DNA from: an uncultured beta proteobacterium
Lineage (GTDB): Bacteria > Pseudomonadota > Gammaproteobacteria > Burkholderiales > Burkholderiaceae_C
NCBI GenBank assembly: GCA_903859265.1
Contig: CAIOLZ010000255.1
Coordinates: 1 to 8,098, forward strand
DNA length: 8,098 nucleotides
Reading direction: 5' to 3'
Position 1 is the first letter of the stretch. The number at the start of each line of letters is the position of its first letter. A program made the translations under genes and the position numbers. This document shows positions 1 to 6,963 of the stretch, in pieces. A model generated the notes under the pieces. It did no database searches. It was not told the origin of the DNA and saw nothing but the letters and a program-made list of their open reading frames with translations.

Positions 1-1
1 G

Positions 2-895
2 ATCATCCTGCCGGTGCAGCGCGTGCAAATGGGCTTTGGTGTGCGCAAAAGCTGGCTCGACAAAGTGGGTGAAAAATACCCCAACACCTGGGCCGATGTG
101 CAGCGCATTGCCGTTAAATTCCGCGACAACAACCCCGCCGGAGAGGGCAAGGGCAGTACTTTTGGTCTGGCGCTGGAAGCGGCCAAGCCGCGAGACCTGG
201 TGCACATGATTGATTTGTTCATGTTCGGTTCTGGCTTGCGTGACACCATCATCGATCCCCAGGGAAAAATCACCATCGACGAGCCTGCCCATGCCAGGGT
301 GCTTGAAGAAGTGCTCAAAAGTTATACCGAATACCGTTACGTTGCGCCCGATACCATCAACCATTCTTTCGGCGAGATGTACCAGGTCATCGAAGGCGGC
401 AAGGCCGGCATGTTCCGTGTAGGCGACTGGAACGTCAAAAAATGGGATGGCGCCAATGTGCTCAACGGCGACTTTCTGGTGGGCCCGTGGCCCGCGTTTG
501 ACGGACGCAAAAACTCGGTTGTGATCGGTGGAATGCGCGGCGTGGCGGTACCGGAAAACTCGCCCCACAAGGCTTTGGCGCTTGACTTTGCCAAGTTCAT
601 GCTGGGTAAATCGGCCCAGCAGTCATCTTTGGAAAACGTGGGCTCTGCGGTCCGCAAAGATCTGGACCTCTCGTCCCTGTCAGAGCGCCAAAAGTATTTC
701 GCGCTGGGCAATCACGCAATGTCTGCCTACGACTTCCCCGAAACGGTACACCCGTTTTACCCCGAACTGGAAGCTGCCTACCACCGCAAACTCATGGGCG
801 CACTGGCCAAGCCACCGGCCAACTGGCAAGCCTTCATTACCGAAACCGCCAACGAAATGCGCCAGCTCGTAGCCAAGCTATCGACCAAAAAATAG
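2..895 (+). CDS. Sugar ABC transporter substrate-binding protein, 5'-truncated (CUT1 / family 1)
   Basis: This is the C-terminal 297 residues or so of a periplasmic solute-binding protein that captures a sugar and delivers it to the two permeases encoded just downstream. The reading frame is open to the left edge, so the start, signal peptide and N-terminal lobe lie outside the window; the first in-window GTG at 14 is internal. Family 1 features that can be seen are a W-L-D-K-V/N-T-W-A-D-V segment near positions 52-96 (the usual 'what the model should do' hinge region), and the G-K-A-G-M-F-R-V-G-D-W segment around 383-433, which matches the family's 'GKaaM...G.W' signature. A G-G-M-R-G-V-A-V-P stretch and an A-L-D-F-A-K-F-M helix follow, as in other family members. 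The ATPase begins 11 bp downstream. The family call is firm; the ligand cannot be read from the sequence, and a uronide is only suggested by the linked GH2. Confidence 0.9.
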   Translation: MILPVQRVQMGFGVRKSWLDKVGEKYPNTWADVQRIAVKFRDNNPAGEGKGSTFGLALEAAKPRDLVHMIDLFMFGSGLRDTIIDPQGKITIDEPAHARVLEEVLKSYTEYRYVAPDTINHSFGEMYQVIEGGKAGMFRVGDWNVKKWDGANVLNGDFLVGPWPAFDGRKNSVVIGGMRGVAVPENSPHKALALDFAKFMLGKSAQQSSLENVGSAVRKDLDLSSLSERQKYFALGNHAMSAYDFPETVHPFYPELEAAYHRKLMGALAKPPANWQAFITETANEMRQLVAKLSTKK

Positions 896-900
896 AGGAG
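895..900 (+). promoter_or_regulatory. Shine-Dalgarno site for the ABC ATPase
   Basis: GAGGAG lies 6 nt before the ATG at 907 and overlaps the last base of the preceding TAG stop. It is the clearest ribosome binding site in the operon. It fixes the ATPase start and suggests this gene can be translated independently of the binding-protein gene. Confidence 0.75.
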
Positions 901-906
901 CCGCTC

Positions 907-2028
907 ATGGCAGGCGTAGAACTTAAGCAAGTCGTTAAAAGCTACGACGGTAAAAACACGGTTATCCAAGGCATCGACCTAGAGATACGGCCAGGTGAAT
1001 TCGTGGTGTTTGTAGGGCCTTCGGGCTGTGGTAAATCGACGCTGTTGCGCATGATTGCAGGGCTGGAATCCATCAGCGGCGGCGATGTCATCATTGATGG
1101 TCGCCGTGTCAATGATGAACCTCCCCGTGCACGCGACATTGCCATGGTCTTTCAGGACTATGCGCTGTACCCGCACAAAAGTTTGTACGACAACATGGCT
1201 TTTGGCCTGCGTCTGCGCAAAACGCCAGAAGACGAAATCAAACGCCGCGTACTCGAGGCCGCACGTCTCTTGCGCATAGACCACATGCTCGATCGCAAGC
1301 CTGCCGCACTCTCTGGTGGACAACGCCAGCGTGTAGCGATTGGCCGCGCCATTGTGCGCAAACCCAAGGTCTTTCTATTTGACGAGCCGCTCTCCAATCT
1401 CGACGCGCAATTGCGCGGTGAAATGCGTACCGAGATCAAAAAACTGCACCAACGTCTGGGCGCCACCATCATTTATGTGACGCATGACCAAGTGGAAGCC
1501 ATGACCCTGGCCGATCGCATTGCCGTGCTCAGCGCGGGCAATCTGATGCAGTACGCCACCCCGCACCAGATCTACACCCAACCCCGCGCAACGTTTGTGG
1601 CTGGCTTTACCGGTTCTCCGGCCATGAATCTCCTGCCCTGCATGGTGCACAACGGACAGATTGCATTGACTGGAAAGGCAGGAACCGAGCGCCGCGAGAC
1701 CGAGCAGCACAGCGCTTGCCTCGACTTGCCCCCAAAATTGCAAAACGGCTCGGCTCGATCGGTCACGACAATGCGCCATGTATTTGGCATCCGCCCGGAA
1801 AACATCCATCTCGCACCAGCAGACGACCGCAGCGCATTGTTTGCGAGCGTGGTGGTAGCCGAGCCTTTGGGGGCGGAAACACTGGTGACGTTCAAGGTCG
1901 GTGCTTGCGAAGTGGTGGCGCGCTGTCCAGCCAATTTTCACGAACGCGTAGGCACTGCCATGCCAATCTACTTTGACCAGCAGCACATGCATTTGTTTGA
2001 CGCCGACAGCGGCCTTGCCATCCAATGA
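907..2028 (+). CDS. ABC transporter ATP-binding protein, MalK/UgpC type
   Basis: This is the cytoplasmic ATPase (373 aa) that powers a CUT1 sugar importer. The nucleotide-binding domain is complete: Walker A GPSGCGKST at 37-45, Q-loop Q83 in VFQDYALYPH, ABC signature LSGGQ at 135-139, Walker B VFLFDEP at 155-161, D-loop SNLD at 163-166, and switch histidine H193 in YVTHDQ. After residue 240 comes a C-terminal regulatory/TOBE-type domain with the family's F-G-I-R-P-E motif at 293-298. The length is normal for MalK/UgpC proteins (about 350-380 aa). The start is set by a strong SD at 895-900. The stop overlaps the first permease start (ATGA), implying translational coupling. One small oddity is Y-P-H-K-S after the Q-loop, where most relatives have Y-P-H-M-T/S; this loop faces the permease coupling helix. 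Such ATPases sometimes serve several transporters, but the genetic context ties this one to the adjacent permeases. Confidence 0.96.
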   Translation: MAGVELKQVVKSYDGKNTVIQGIDLEIRPGEFVVFVGPSGCGKSTLLRMIAGLESISGGDVIIDGRRVNDEPPRARDIAMVFQDYALYPHKSLYDNMAFGLRLRKTPEDEIKRRVLEAARLLRIDHMLDRKPAALSGGQRQRVAIGRAIVRKPKVFLFDEPLSNLDAQLRGEMRTEIKKLHQRLGATIIYVTHDQVEAMTLADRIAVLSAGNLMQYATPHQIYTQPRATFVAGFTGSPAMNLLPCMVHNGQIALTGKAGTERRETEQHSACLDLPPKLQNGSARSVTTMRHVFGIRPENIHLAPADDRSALFASVVVAEPLGAETLVTFKVGACEVVARCPANFHERVGTAMPIYFDQQHMHLFDADSGLAIQ

Positions 2029-2909
2029 TGCGCGTCAAACCCTCGTCGCCACCGATTGGCATCTTCTGGCTGTTTGTATTGCCGTTTGCGCTGTTAACCG
2101 CCGTGTTTGGCGTGTGGCCGATCGTGCTGTCCATACAAACCTCGTTCACCGCATCAGCCACTGCGCTCAAAACAAATCCTGAATGGGTAGGCTGGCTTAA
2201 TTACGCCGCCATTTTTGCCGACCCGGTGTTCATCGAATCGCTCTGGCGCACACTCATCTACACCGCGCTGGCGGTGGTCTGCACCATCGGCTTTGCCATG
2301 TTGTATGCACTTTTGCTCAACTCAAGCCTCATCGGAAAAGGGCGCACTCTTTTTAAGCTGGCCATTTTTTTGCCTGTGGTGACGCCCGACATTGCCGGCT
2401 ACGTGGTGTGGCGCTGGTTGTACGACCAAAGCTTTGGAGCGATCAACATGGCGCTATCTGCCTTGTCGCTTCCCACTTTTGGCGGACTGGCCAGCATGTC
2501 CACCGCCACGCAGGCCGTGCTGATTGCGGAGCTCTGGCACCACGCGGGGTTTTATGTCGTCATCTTTCTGGCCAACCTCGCTTTACTCGACAAAGGCCAA
2601 ATGGAGGCGGCAGACATTGATGGCGCCAACGCATGGCAAAAGTTCTGGCACGTGGTGTTCCCGCAGTTGCGCCCAGCGCTCTTGGTCAATAGCGTGTATG
2701 CACTCATCCAGTACCTGAAGACTTTTACCGTGGTGGCCATCATGACCAAGGGCGGACCCAATGACGCGACCAACTTCATCAGCTACTACGCCTACCAACT
2801 GTTTGACCAAGGCCGCTATGGCGAAGCCACCGCCATGGCCAGCGTTTTGTTCGCGGGTGTGATTGTGCTGGCCGCCAGTTTGATGCGCCTGCAAAAACAA
2901 AAGGTTTGA
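2025..2909 (+). CDS. Sugar ABC transporter permease, MalF/UgpA type
   Basis: This is one of the two inner-membrane subunits (294 aa) of the CUT1 importer. About six hydrophobic segments are visible, near residues 11-38, 76-99, 109-134, 164-188, 213-238 and 265-287. The permease signature that docks on the ATPase, the EAA loop, starts at E194-A195-A196, with G200 in place and V-V-F-P at 210-213 in the position of the usual I-x-L-P. The N-terminus is short and lacks the large periplasmic loop of enteric MalF, which fits the UgpA/LacF-like group. The ATG at 2025 overlaps the ATPase stop by 4 nt. A second ATG follows at 2028 and could equally be used; no clear SD precedes either, so translation probably depends on coupling. 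Confidence 0.95.
   Translation: MMRVKPSSPPIGIFWLFVLPFALLTAVFGVWPIVLSIQTSFTASATALKTNPEWVGWLNYAAIFADPVFIESLWRTLIYTALAVVCTIGFAMLYALLLNSSLIGKGRTLFKLAIFLPVVTPDIAGYVVWRWLYDQSFGAINMALSALSLPTFGGLASMSTATQAVLIAELWHHAGFYVVIFLANLALLDKGQMEAADIDGANAWQKFWHVVFPQLRPALLVNSVYALIQYLKTFTVVAIMTKGGPNDATNFISYYAYQLFDQGRYGEATAMASVLFAGVIVLAASLMRLQKQKV
2899..2904 (+). promoter_or_regulatory. Shine-Dalgarno site deciding the second permease start
   Basis: AAAAGG sits 7 nt before the ATG at 2912 but only 1 nt before the in-frame TTG at 2906. The spacing supports ATG 2912 as the true start. The site is inside the last codons of the first permease. Confidence 0.5.
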
Positions 2910-2911
2910 CG

Positions 2912-3790
2912 ATGCGACCCATTTTTGCCCCTGGCCTTGCTCCTGCAGCCCCTCTGGATCGCCACCCGGTCTGGCTCAAAGCGTTCGCCTACGCGTTGGC
3001 CATTGTGGTCAGCGTCATTTGCCTGTACCCGTATTACTGGATGTTGGTCAGCGCCTTTCGCTCAAGCCAAGACATTCTGGCCTCGCCGCTGCGCCTGTGG
3101 CCCGAGCATATTTCGCTGCAAGTGTTTGAAGACATGGCCTCCATCGGAGGCACCCCCTTGTGGCGCTACGCCCTGAACTCGGTGCTCATCACCACCGCCT
3201 CCACCGTGGTGGGCATTCTGGTCACGGCGCTGGGTGCCTATGCCTTGGTGCGCAGACCCGACTTTTGGGGCTTCAAACTGCTGCGCATGGGCTTTATGGT
3301 GACCATCATGTACCCGTACATGCTGCTCGTGATTCCGGTGTACATCGTGCTCTTCAAAATCGGTTTGCTCGGCACCTACAGCGGCATTGTGTTGTTCCTG
3401 GCATTGGGGCCGATTCAATTTTTTCTGTTTGAACAGTTCTTTAAAACCATTCCAAAATCGGTCATTGAGGCCGCCATCATCGACGGTGCCAACGAAGCGC
3501 AAATTTTGTTTTCCGTGGTGTTGCCGCTGGCCACACCCGTGGTGGCCACCGCCTCCATCATCACGTTTTTGCTCAACTGGGCGCAGTGGCTGCCGGTGCT
3601 GGTGATTTCCAAATCACCCGACACCTACACCCTGCCCGTGGCACTGATGAACCTCAATGGCGAGCTGGGCGTGAACTTCCAGGGCATCATGGCCTTGTCG
3701 GTTCTGACCACCATTCCCGTTACTTTGTTCTTTCTCATCGCGCAAAAGCGTGTCATGTCTGGCATGACGGCAGGTGCGGTGAAAGGCTAA
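2912..3790 (+). CDS. Sugar ABC transporter permease, MalG/UgpE type
   Basis: This is the second inner-membrane subunit of the importer (292 aa). It pairs with the preceding permease to form the translocation channel. The first membrane span (about 22-48) ends in the typical Y-P-Y-Y-W-M-L-V-S-A-F-R stretch of MalG-type proteins. Further hydrophobic spans follow in a six-helix pattern. The EAA loop begins at E186-A187-A188, has G192, and ends V-V-L-P at 202-205, close to the consensus. The chosen ATG start leaves 2 bp after the previous stop and has an AAAAGG site at the right distance; a TTG at 2906 would add two residues but has no usable SD. The length is normal for the family. Together with the binding protein, ATPase and partner permease it completes a full importer. 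Confidence 0.95.
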   Translation: MRPIFAPGLAPAAPLDRHPVWLKAFAYALAIVVSVICLYPYYWMLVSAFRSSQDILASPLRLWPEHISLQVFEDMASIGGTPLWRYALNSVLITTASTVVGILVTALGAYALVRRPDFWGFKLLRMGFMVTIMYPYMLLVIPVYIVLFKIGLLGTYSGIVLFLALGPIQFFLFEQFFKTIPKSVIEAAIIDGANEAQILFSVVLPLATPVVATASIITFLLNWAQWLPVLVISKSPDTYTLPVALMNLNGELGVNFQGIMALSVLTTIPVTLFFLIAQKRVMSGMTAGAVKG

Positions 3791-3813
3791 AGCACTCCAA
3801 AGATCACGACTTC

Positions 3814-5034
3814 ATGGCAGCACTGCAAACCTGCGCGACCGACGCACAACTCCAAGCACACATCCAAACCGCCCGCCAGCGCAGCCTGCACTGGTACGCT
3901 CGCATGCAAATGCCGGGCGCACCCCACGGTGTCAGCCGCATTAGCGCCTTGCACGATGCACAGCAGTGGCCCGGCATGCTGCTGCCGGGCACTTATAACG
4001 CCATCATGGGACGCTCCCTCTTGGGCGACTTGGCAAACTGGAGCACACAGCACAAGCACGACTTGGCGCAATGGCTCATCACCATGCGCCAACCCAGCGG
4101 CGTGTTCCGAGTGCCGGGCATGCACGATGCCGATGTGTTCAAAAAACCGGAATTGGCCGAGACCTGGGGCTACATCGACTTTCATGTCAGCAACTACAGC
4201 CTAGGCGCCTTGGAATTTCTGAGCGCCGATGCCATGCCCAACTACCAGATCCTGCTCAGCTTTGTCGAACGCTTTTTAGATCGGGATTTCTTGGCACAGT
4301 GGCTGGCCAAGCGCGACATGCGCGACCCTTGGCTGGAGGGCAACAACATCGTCAACCTAGGCAGCTTCTTGTTAGAGATGGCACGCACGCAAACCGACAA
4401 AGCGGCTCGCGTGCAAGCCGTCATGCAAGACCTCTTTGCGTGGCACGACGCCTCCCAAGAACCCAGCACCGGTTTTTGGGGCGTGGACCAGCTCCAAAAC
4501 CCGACCAAGCTGCTGCACGCCATGGCAGGCTCCATGCACAACTACCACCTTTGGTACGTCACCGGCCGACCCTTGCCCCACCAAGACAAAGCGGTGGACT
4601 ACAGCCTGACCCAACCCGCACGCGTGCACAGCGCCTGCATCGACGTCGATCTGGTCGATCTGCTGGTACACGCCTACTGGCAAATAGACCACCGCCGCAC
4701 CGACATTGAACACTGGCTGCGTACCCTGCTACCCGAGCTGCTGGCGTTCCAGAATGCCGACGGTGGCTTTGCCGATGTGCCAGACGGCCCGGACGTGCCC
4801 CCACGCAGGCAAGACGGCTGGGTGCGCGGCTACGCCGAACCACAAGGCCATTCCAACACCTTTGCCACTTGGTTTCGCTGGATTGCCATTGCCATGATTG
4901 CCCGCTGCTTGTGGCCGCAGTGGGAGCCCTTTGCAGATGGATCAGCAAGCGGATTGAAAGGCGGCTGGCAATTCAGGCGCATGCCCGGCATTGGATTTTG
5001 CAAAGCCCCCTATGACGCACCACAAGAACTCTGA
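3814..5034 (+). CDS. Uncharacterised soluble protein with prenyltransferase/squalene-cyclase-like repeat (possible alpha/alpha-toroid)
   Basis: I do not recognise this 406-residue protein as a named family. It has no signal peptide or membrane span, so it should be cytoplasmic. It is rich in Trp, His and Asp and appears largely helical. Near the C-terminus Q313-N-A-D-G-G-F319 matches the Q-x-x-D-G-G-F/W repeat of squalene cyclases and prenyltransferases, pointing to an alpha/alpha-barrel (toroid) fold, which is also shared by several sugar-cleaving or sugar-epimerising enzymes. Other likely functional segments are W118-G-Y-I-D-F-H124, W173-L-E-G-N-N178, M241-H-N-Y-H-L-W247 and I276-D-V-D279. 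It lies 23 bp after the second permease and overlaps the GH2 gene, so it probably works on the same imported substrate, as an auxiliary glycosidase, lyase or epimerase; this is inference. The frame stays open upstream but offers no better start near the permease stop; the SD for ATG 3814 is weak (AAAG about 12 nt upstream). Confidence 0.8.
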   Translation: MAALQTCATDAQLQAHIQTARQRSLHWYARMQMPGAPHGVSRISALHDAQQWPGMLLPGTYNAIMGRSLLGDLANWSTQHKHDLAQWLITMRQPSGVFRVPGMHDADVFKKPELAETWGYIDFHVSNYSLGALEFLSADAMPNYQILLSFVERFLDRDFLAQWLAKRDMRDPWLEGNNIVNLGSFLLEMARTQTDKAARVQAVMQDLFAWHDASQEPSTGFWGVDQLQNPTKLLHAMAGSMHNYHLWYVTGRPLPHQDKAVDYSLTQPARVHSACIDVDLVDLLVHAYWQIDHRRTDIEHWLRTLLPELLAFQNADGGFADVPDGPDVPPRRQDGWVRGYAEPQGHSNTFATWFRWIAIAMIARCLWPQWEPFADGSASGLKGGWQFRRMPGIGFCKAPYDAPQEL

Positions 5035-6886
5035 AACCTCCGCTGTGATGGACCCTATTGCCTCGATGGCCCCCATTGACCCCTTTGCCCATCTGCACGA
5101 TGAGGATTACCTACAGCGCTTTGACCACGCCTTTGCCACGCACGAACAGCTCGTGTGCCCGGGCGGACGCAGCACCCAATCGCTCGATGGCGTATGGCAC
5201 TTCACACTCGACTTGTTTGACGAAGGCCTGCGCCAAAAATGGTTTGAAGACACACCGACCCCCGCGCCGCAATGGCCCAAACCACGCGACTACGACGCCG
5301 GCCAAGGCGAACACATCACCATCCCGAGCTGCTGGACAGCCCACCATGCCGAACACGCAAACCAGCCGCAACGCGCCAACTGGGCCTACTTTGAAGGCGG
5401 CGCCTGGTACACGCGCACGCTGCACCACACGCCCAACCCCGACAAGCCCCGCACCATCCTGCACATTGGCGCAGCCAACTACCAGGCCCGCATCTTTTTG
5501 AACGGCCTGTTTTTGGGCACTCACCTGGGCGGCTCCACACCCTTTTGCGTTGAACTCAGCAGGCATCTGCACGCTGGCGACAACCGTTTGCAAATCCATG
5601 TGGACAACAGGCGCGAACGCCAGCGCGTGCCCATGAACCACTTTGATTGGTTCAACCACGGCGGCATTTACCGCGAAATGCAACTGCTCTCGCTGCCTGA
5701 CGTTTTCATCCGCGATGCCAGCGTGCAACTCAAACCCGACGGCACTTACAGCACGCTGCTGGCCGACGTCACATTGTCAGATGCAGTCCATGCACAAGCC
5801 ACTTTGCACATTGACGAACTCGGCATTCACCACAGCGTTCCCATCCACGCCGGCCGTGCGCAGCTAGAAATTGCCGCGCGTCCAGAGCTTTGGACGCTAG
5901 ACGCCCCCAAGCGCTACACCGTGCGTTGGGAGCTGCACCATGCCAACGTAATCGCCCACATCAGCGACACCCACACCGACCTGATCGGCTTTCGCGAAAT
6001 CCGCGCCGACGGCCAAAAAATTCTGCTCAACGGCCAGTCCATCTACCTCAAGGGCATTTGTGTACACGAAGACGACACCCTCTTGGGCAAAGTCTCCACC
6101 GAGGCCGATGTACGCCAACGCTTTGCCGATGCGCGTGCGCTGGGCTGCAACTTTTTGCGCCTCTCGCACTACCCGCACCACGGCCATGTGGCCCGCATTG
6201 CCGACGAATTGGGCTTTCTGCTTTGGGAAGAAATTCCGGTCTATTGGGCCATTGACTTTGCCAACCCGCGCACCCTGTTTGACGCCCGCAACCAAATGCT
6301 CGAACTGGTGCGGCGCGACCGCAACCGCGCCAGCGTCATCCTCTGGGGTGTGGGCAATGAAAACGAAGACAGCGACGCACGCCTGGCCTTCATGAGCGAC
6401 TTGGCACACAGCGTCAAAGGCTTGGACAGCACCCGCCTGGTCGGCGCGGCCTGCCTGATCAACCGCGAAAAATTCTGCATCGAAGACCGATTGACCGCGC
6501 ACATTGACGTCATCGGCATCAACGAATACTTCGGCTGGTACGAGCCAGACTTCTGTGGCCTAAAAAAGTTGCTGCACGCTTCTGCGCCAGACAAACCCGT
6601 CATCATCAGCGAAACCGGCGCCGACGCCATGGCCGGGCACCACGGCAAACCCACCGAGTTCTACACCGAAGAATGCCAAGCCGCCGTCTATGCGCAGCAA
6701 ATCAAGCACCTGGAAAAAGCCCCTTACGTCTGCGGCATGACGCCCTGGCTGCTCTACGACTTCCGCTCCGAACGCCGCCAAACCGTCTTCAACCAAGGCT
6801 TCAACCGAAAAGGCCTGATTGCCGAAGACAAAAAAACCCGCAAACAAGCGTTTGACGTGCTCGCGCGGTACTACCGAAGTAAGTAG
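5012..6886 (+). CDS. Glycoside hydrolase family 2 enzyme, beta-glucuronidase-like
   Basis: This is a retaining exo-beta-glycosidase (624 aa), probably cytoplasmic since no signal peptide is visible. The domain order is GH2-typical: a jelly-roll sugar-binding domain (about 45-230, with S-L-D-G-V-W and a N-G-x-x-x-G-x-H-x-G-G segment), an immunoglobulin-like domain (about 230-325), and a TIM barrel (about 330-624). N449-E450 is the acid/base pair and E534 in I-S-E-T-G-A-D the nucleophile. By-eye alignment with remembered E. coli UidA places D212 (D163), H352-E-D, Y506 in N-E-Y-F-G-W-Y (Y468), W579 (W549) and N598-R-K600 (N566/K568, the uronate-carboxylate N-x-K motif) in equivalent positions. 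The UidA R562 position appears to be N594. A beta-glucuronidase or beta-galacturonidase is favoured; a beta-galactosidase is possible. The start is uncertain: ATG 5012 overlaps the upstream gene by 23 nt, ATG 5048 would leave a 13-bp gap, and neither has a good SD. Confidence 0.92.
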   Translation: MTHHKNSETSAVMDPIASMAPIDPFAHLHDEDYLQRFDHAFATHEQLVCPGGRSTQSLDGVWHFTLDLFDEGLRQKWFEDTPTPAPQWPKPRDYDAGQGEHITIPSCWTAHHAEHANQPQRANWAYFEGGAWYTRTLHHTPNPDKPRTILHIGAANYQARIFLNGLFLGTHLGGSTPFCVELSRHLHAGDNRLQIHVDNRRERQRVPMNHFDWFNHGGIYREMQLLSLPDVFIRDASVQLKPDGTYSTLLADVTLSDAVHAQATLHIDELGIHHSVPIHAGRAQLEIAARPELWTLDAPKRYTVRWELHHANVIAHISDTHTDLIGFREIRADGQKILLNGQSIYLKGICVHEDDTLLGKVSTEADVRQRFADARALGCNFLRLSHYPHHGHVARIADELGFLLWEEIPVYWAIDFANPRTLFDARNQMLELVRRDRNRASVILWGVGNENEDSDARLAFMSDLAHSVKGLDSTRLVGAACLINREKFCIEDRLTAHIDVIGINEYFGWYEPDFCGLKKLLHASAPDKPVIISETGADAMAGHHGKPTEFYTEECQAAVYAQQIKHLEKAPYVCGMTPWLLYDFRSERRQTVFNQGFNRKGLIAEDKKTRKQAFDVLARYYRSK

Positions 6887-6963
6887 CGGGGAGATGGTTG
6901 CCTGTGTATGGGCCTGGCGTCCTCGGTGATACTTGAGCATTTGAAAAATATCGGGACAGCACC
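6887..6963 (+). other. 77-bp intergenic spacer ending the operon
   Basis: This is the only real gap between the sugar operon and the downstream hydrolase, so a terminator and a promoter would be expected here. I see no stem-loop followed by a T-run, and no convincing -35/-10 pair. There is an A-rich stretch at 6944-6950, and GGGA at 6953-6956 could be a weak SD, 7 nt before the ATG at 6964. The downstream gene may therefore be read either from an undetected promoter here or by read-through. Confidence 0.4.

Noticed and set aside
1375..2025. Minus-strand open frame of 216 codons opposite the ATPase
   Set aside because: It is antisense to Walker B, the H-loop and the TOBE region of a certain gene, with no motifs of its own; a GC-driven shadow.
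3586..3813. 5' extension of the toroid-like gene back into the second permease
   Set aside because: It would overlap 205 bp of a well-conserved permease, and the extra residues resemble an out-of-frame translation. ATG 3814 gives normal operon spacing.
6870..6886. Possible small inverted repeat CTAC...GTAG at the GH2 stop as a terminator
   Set aside because: The stem is only 4 bp and no T-run follows; too weak to call.
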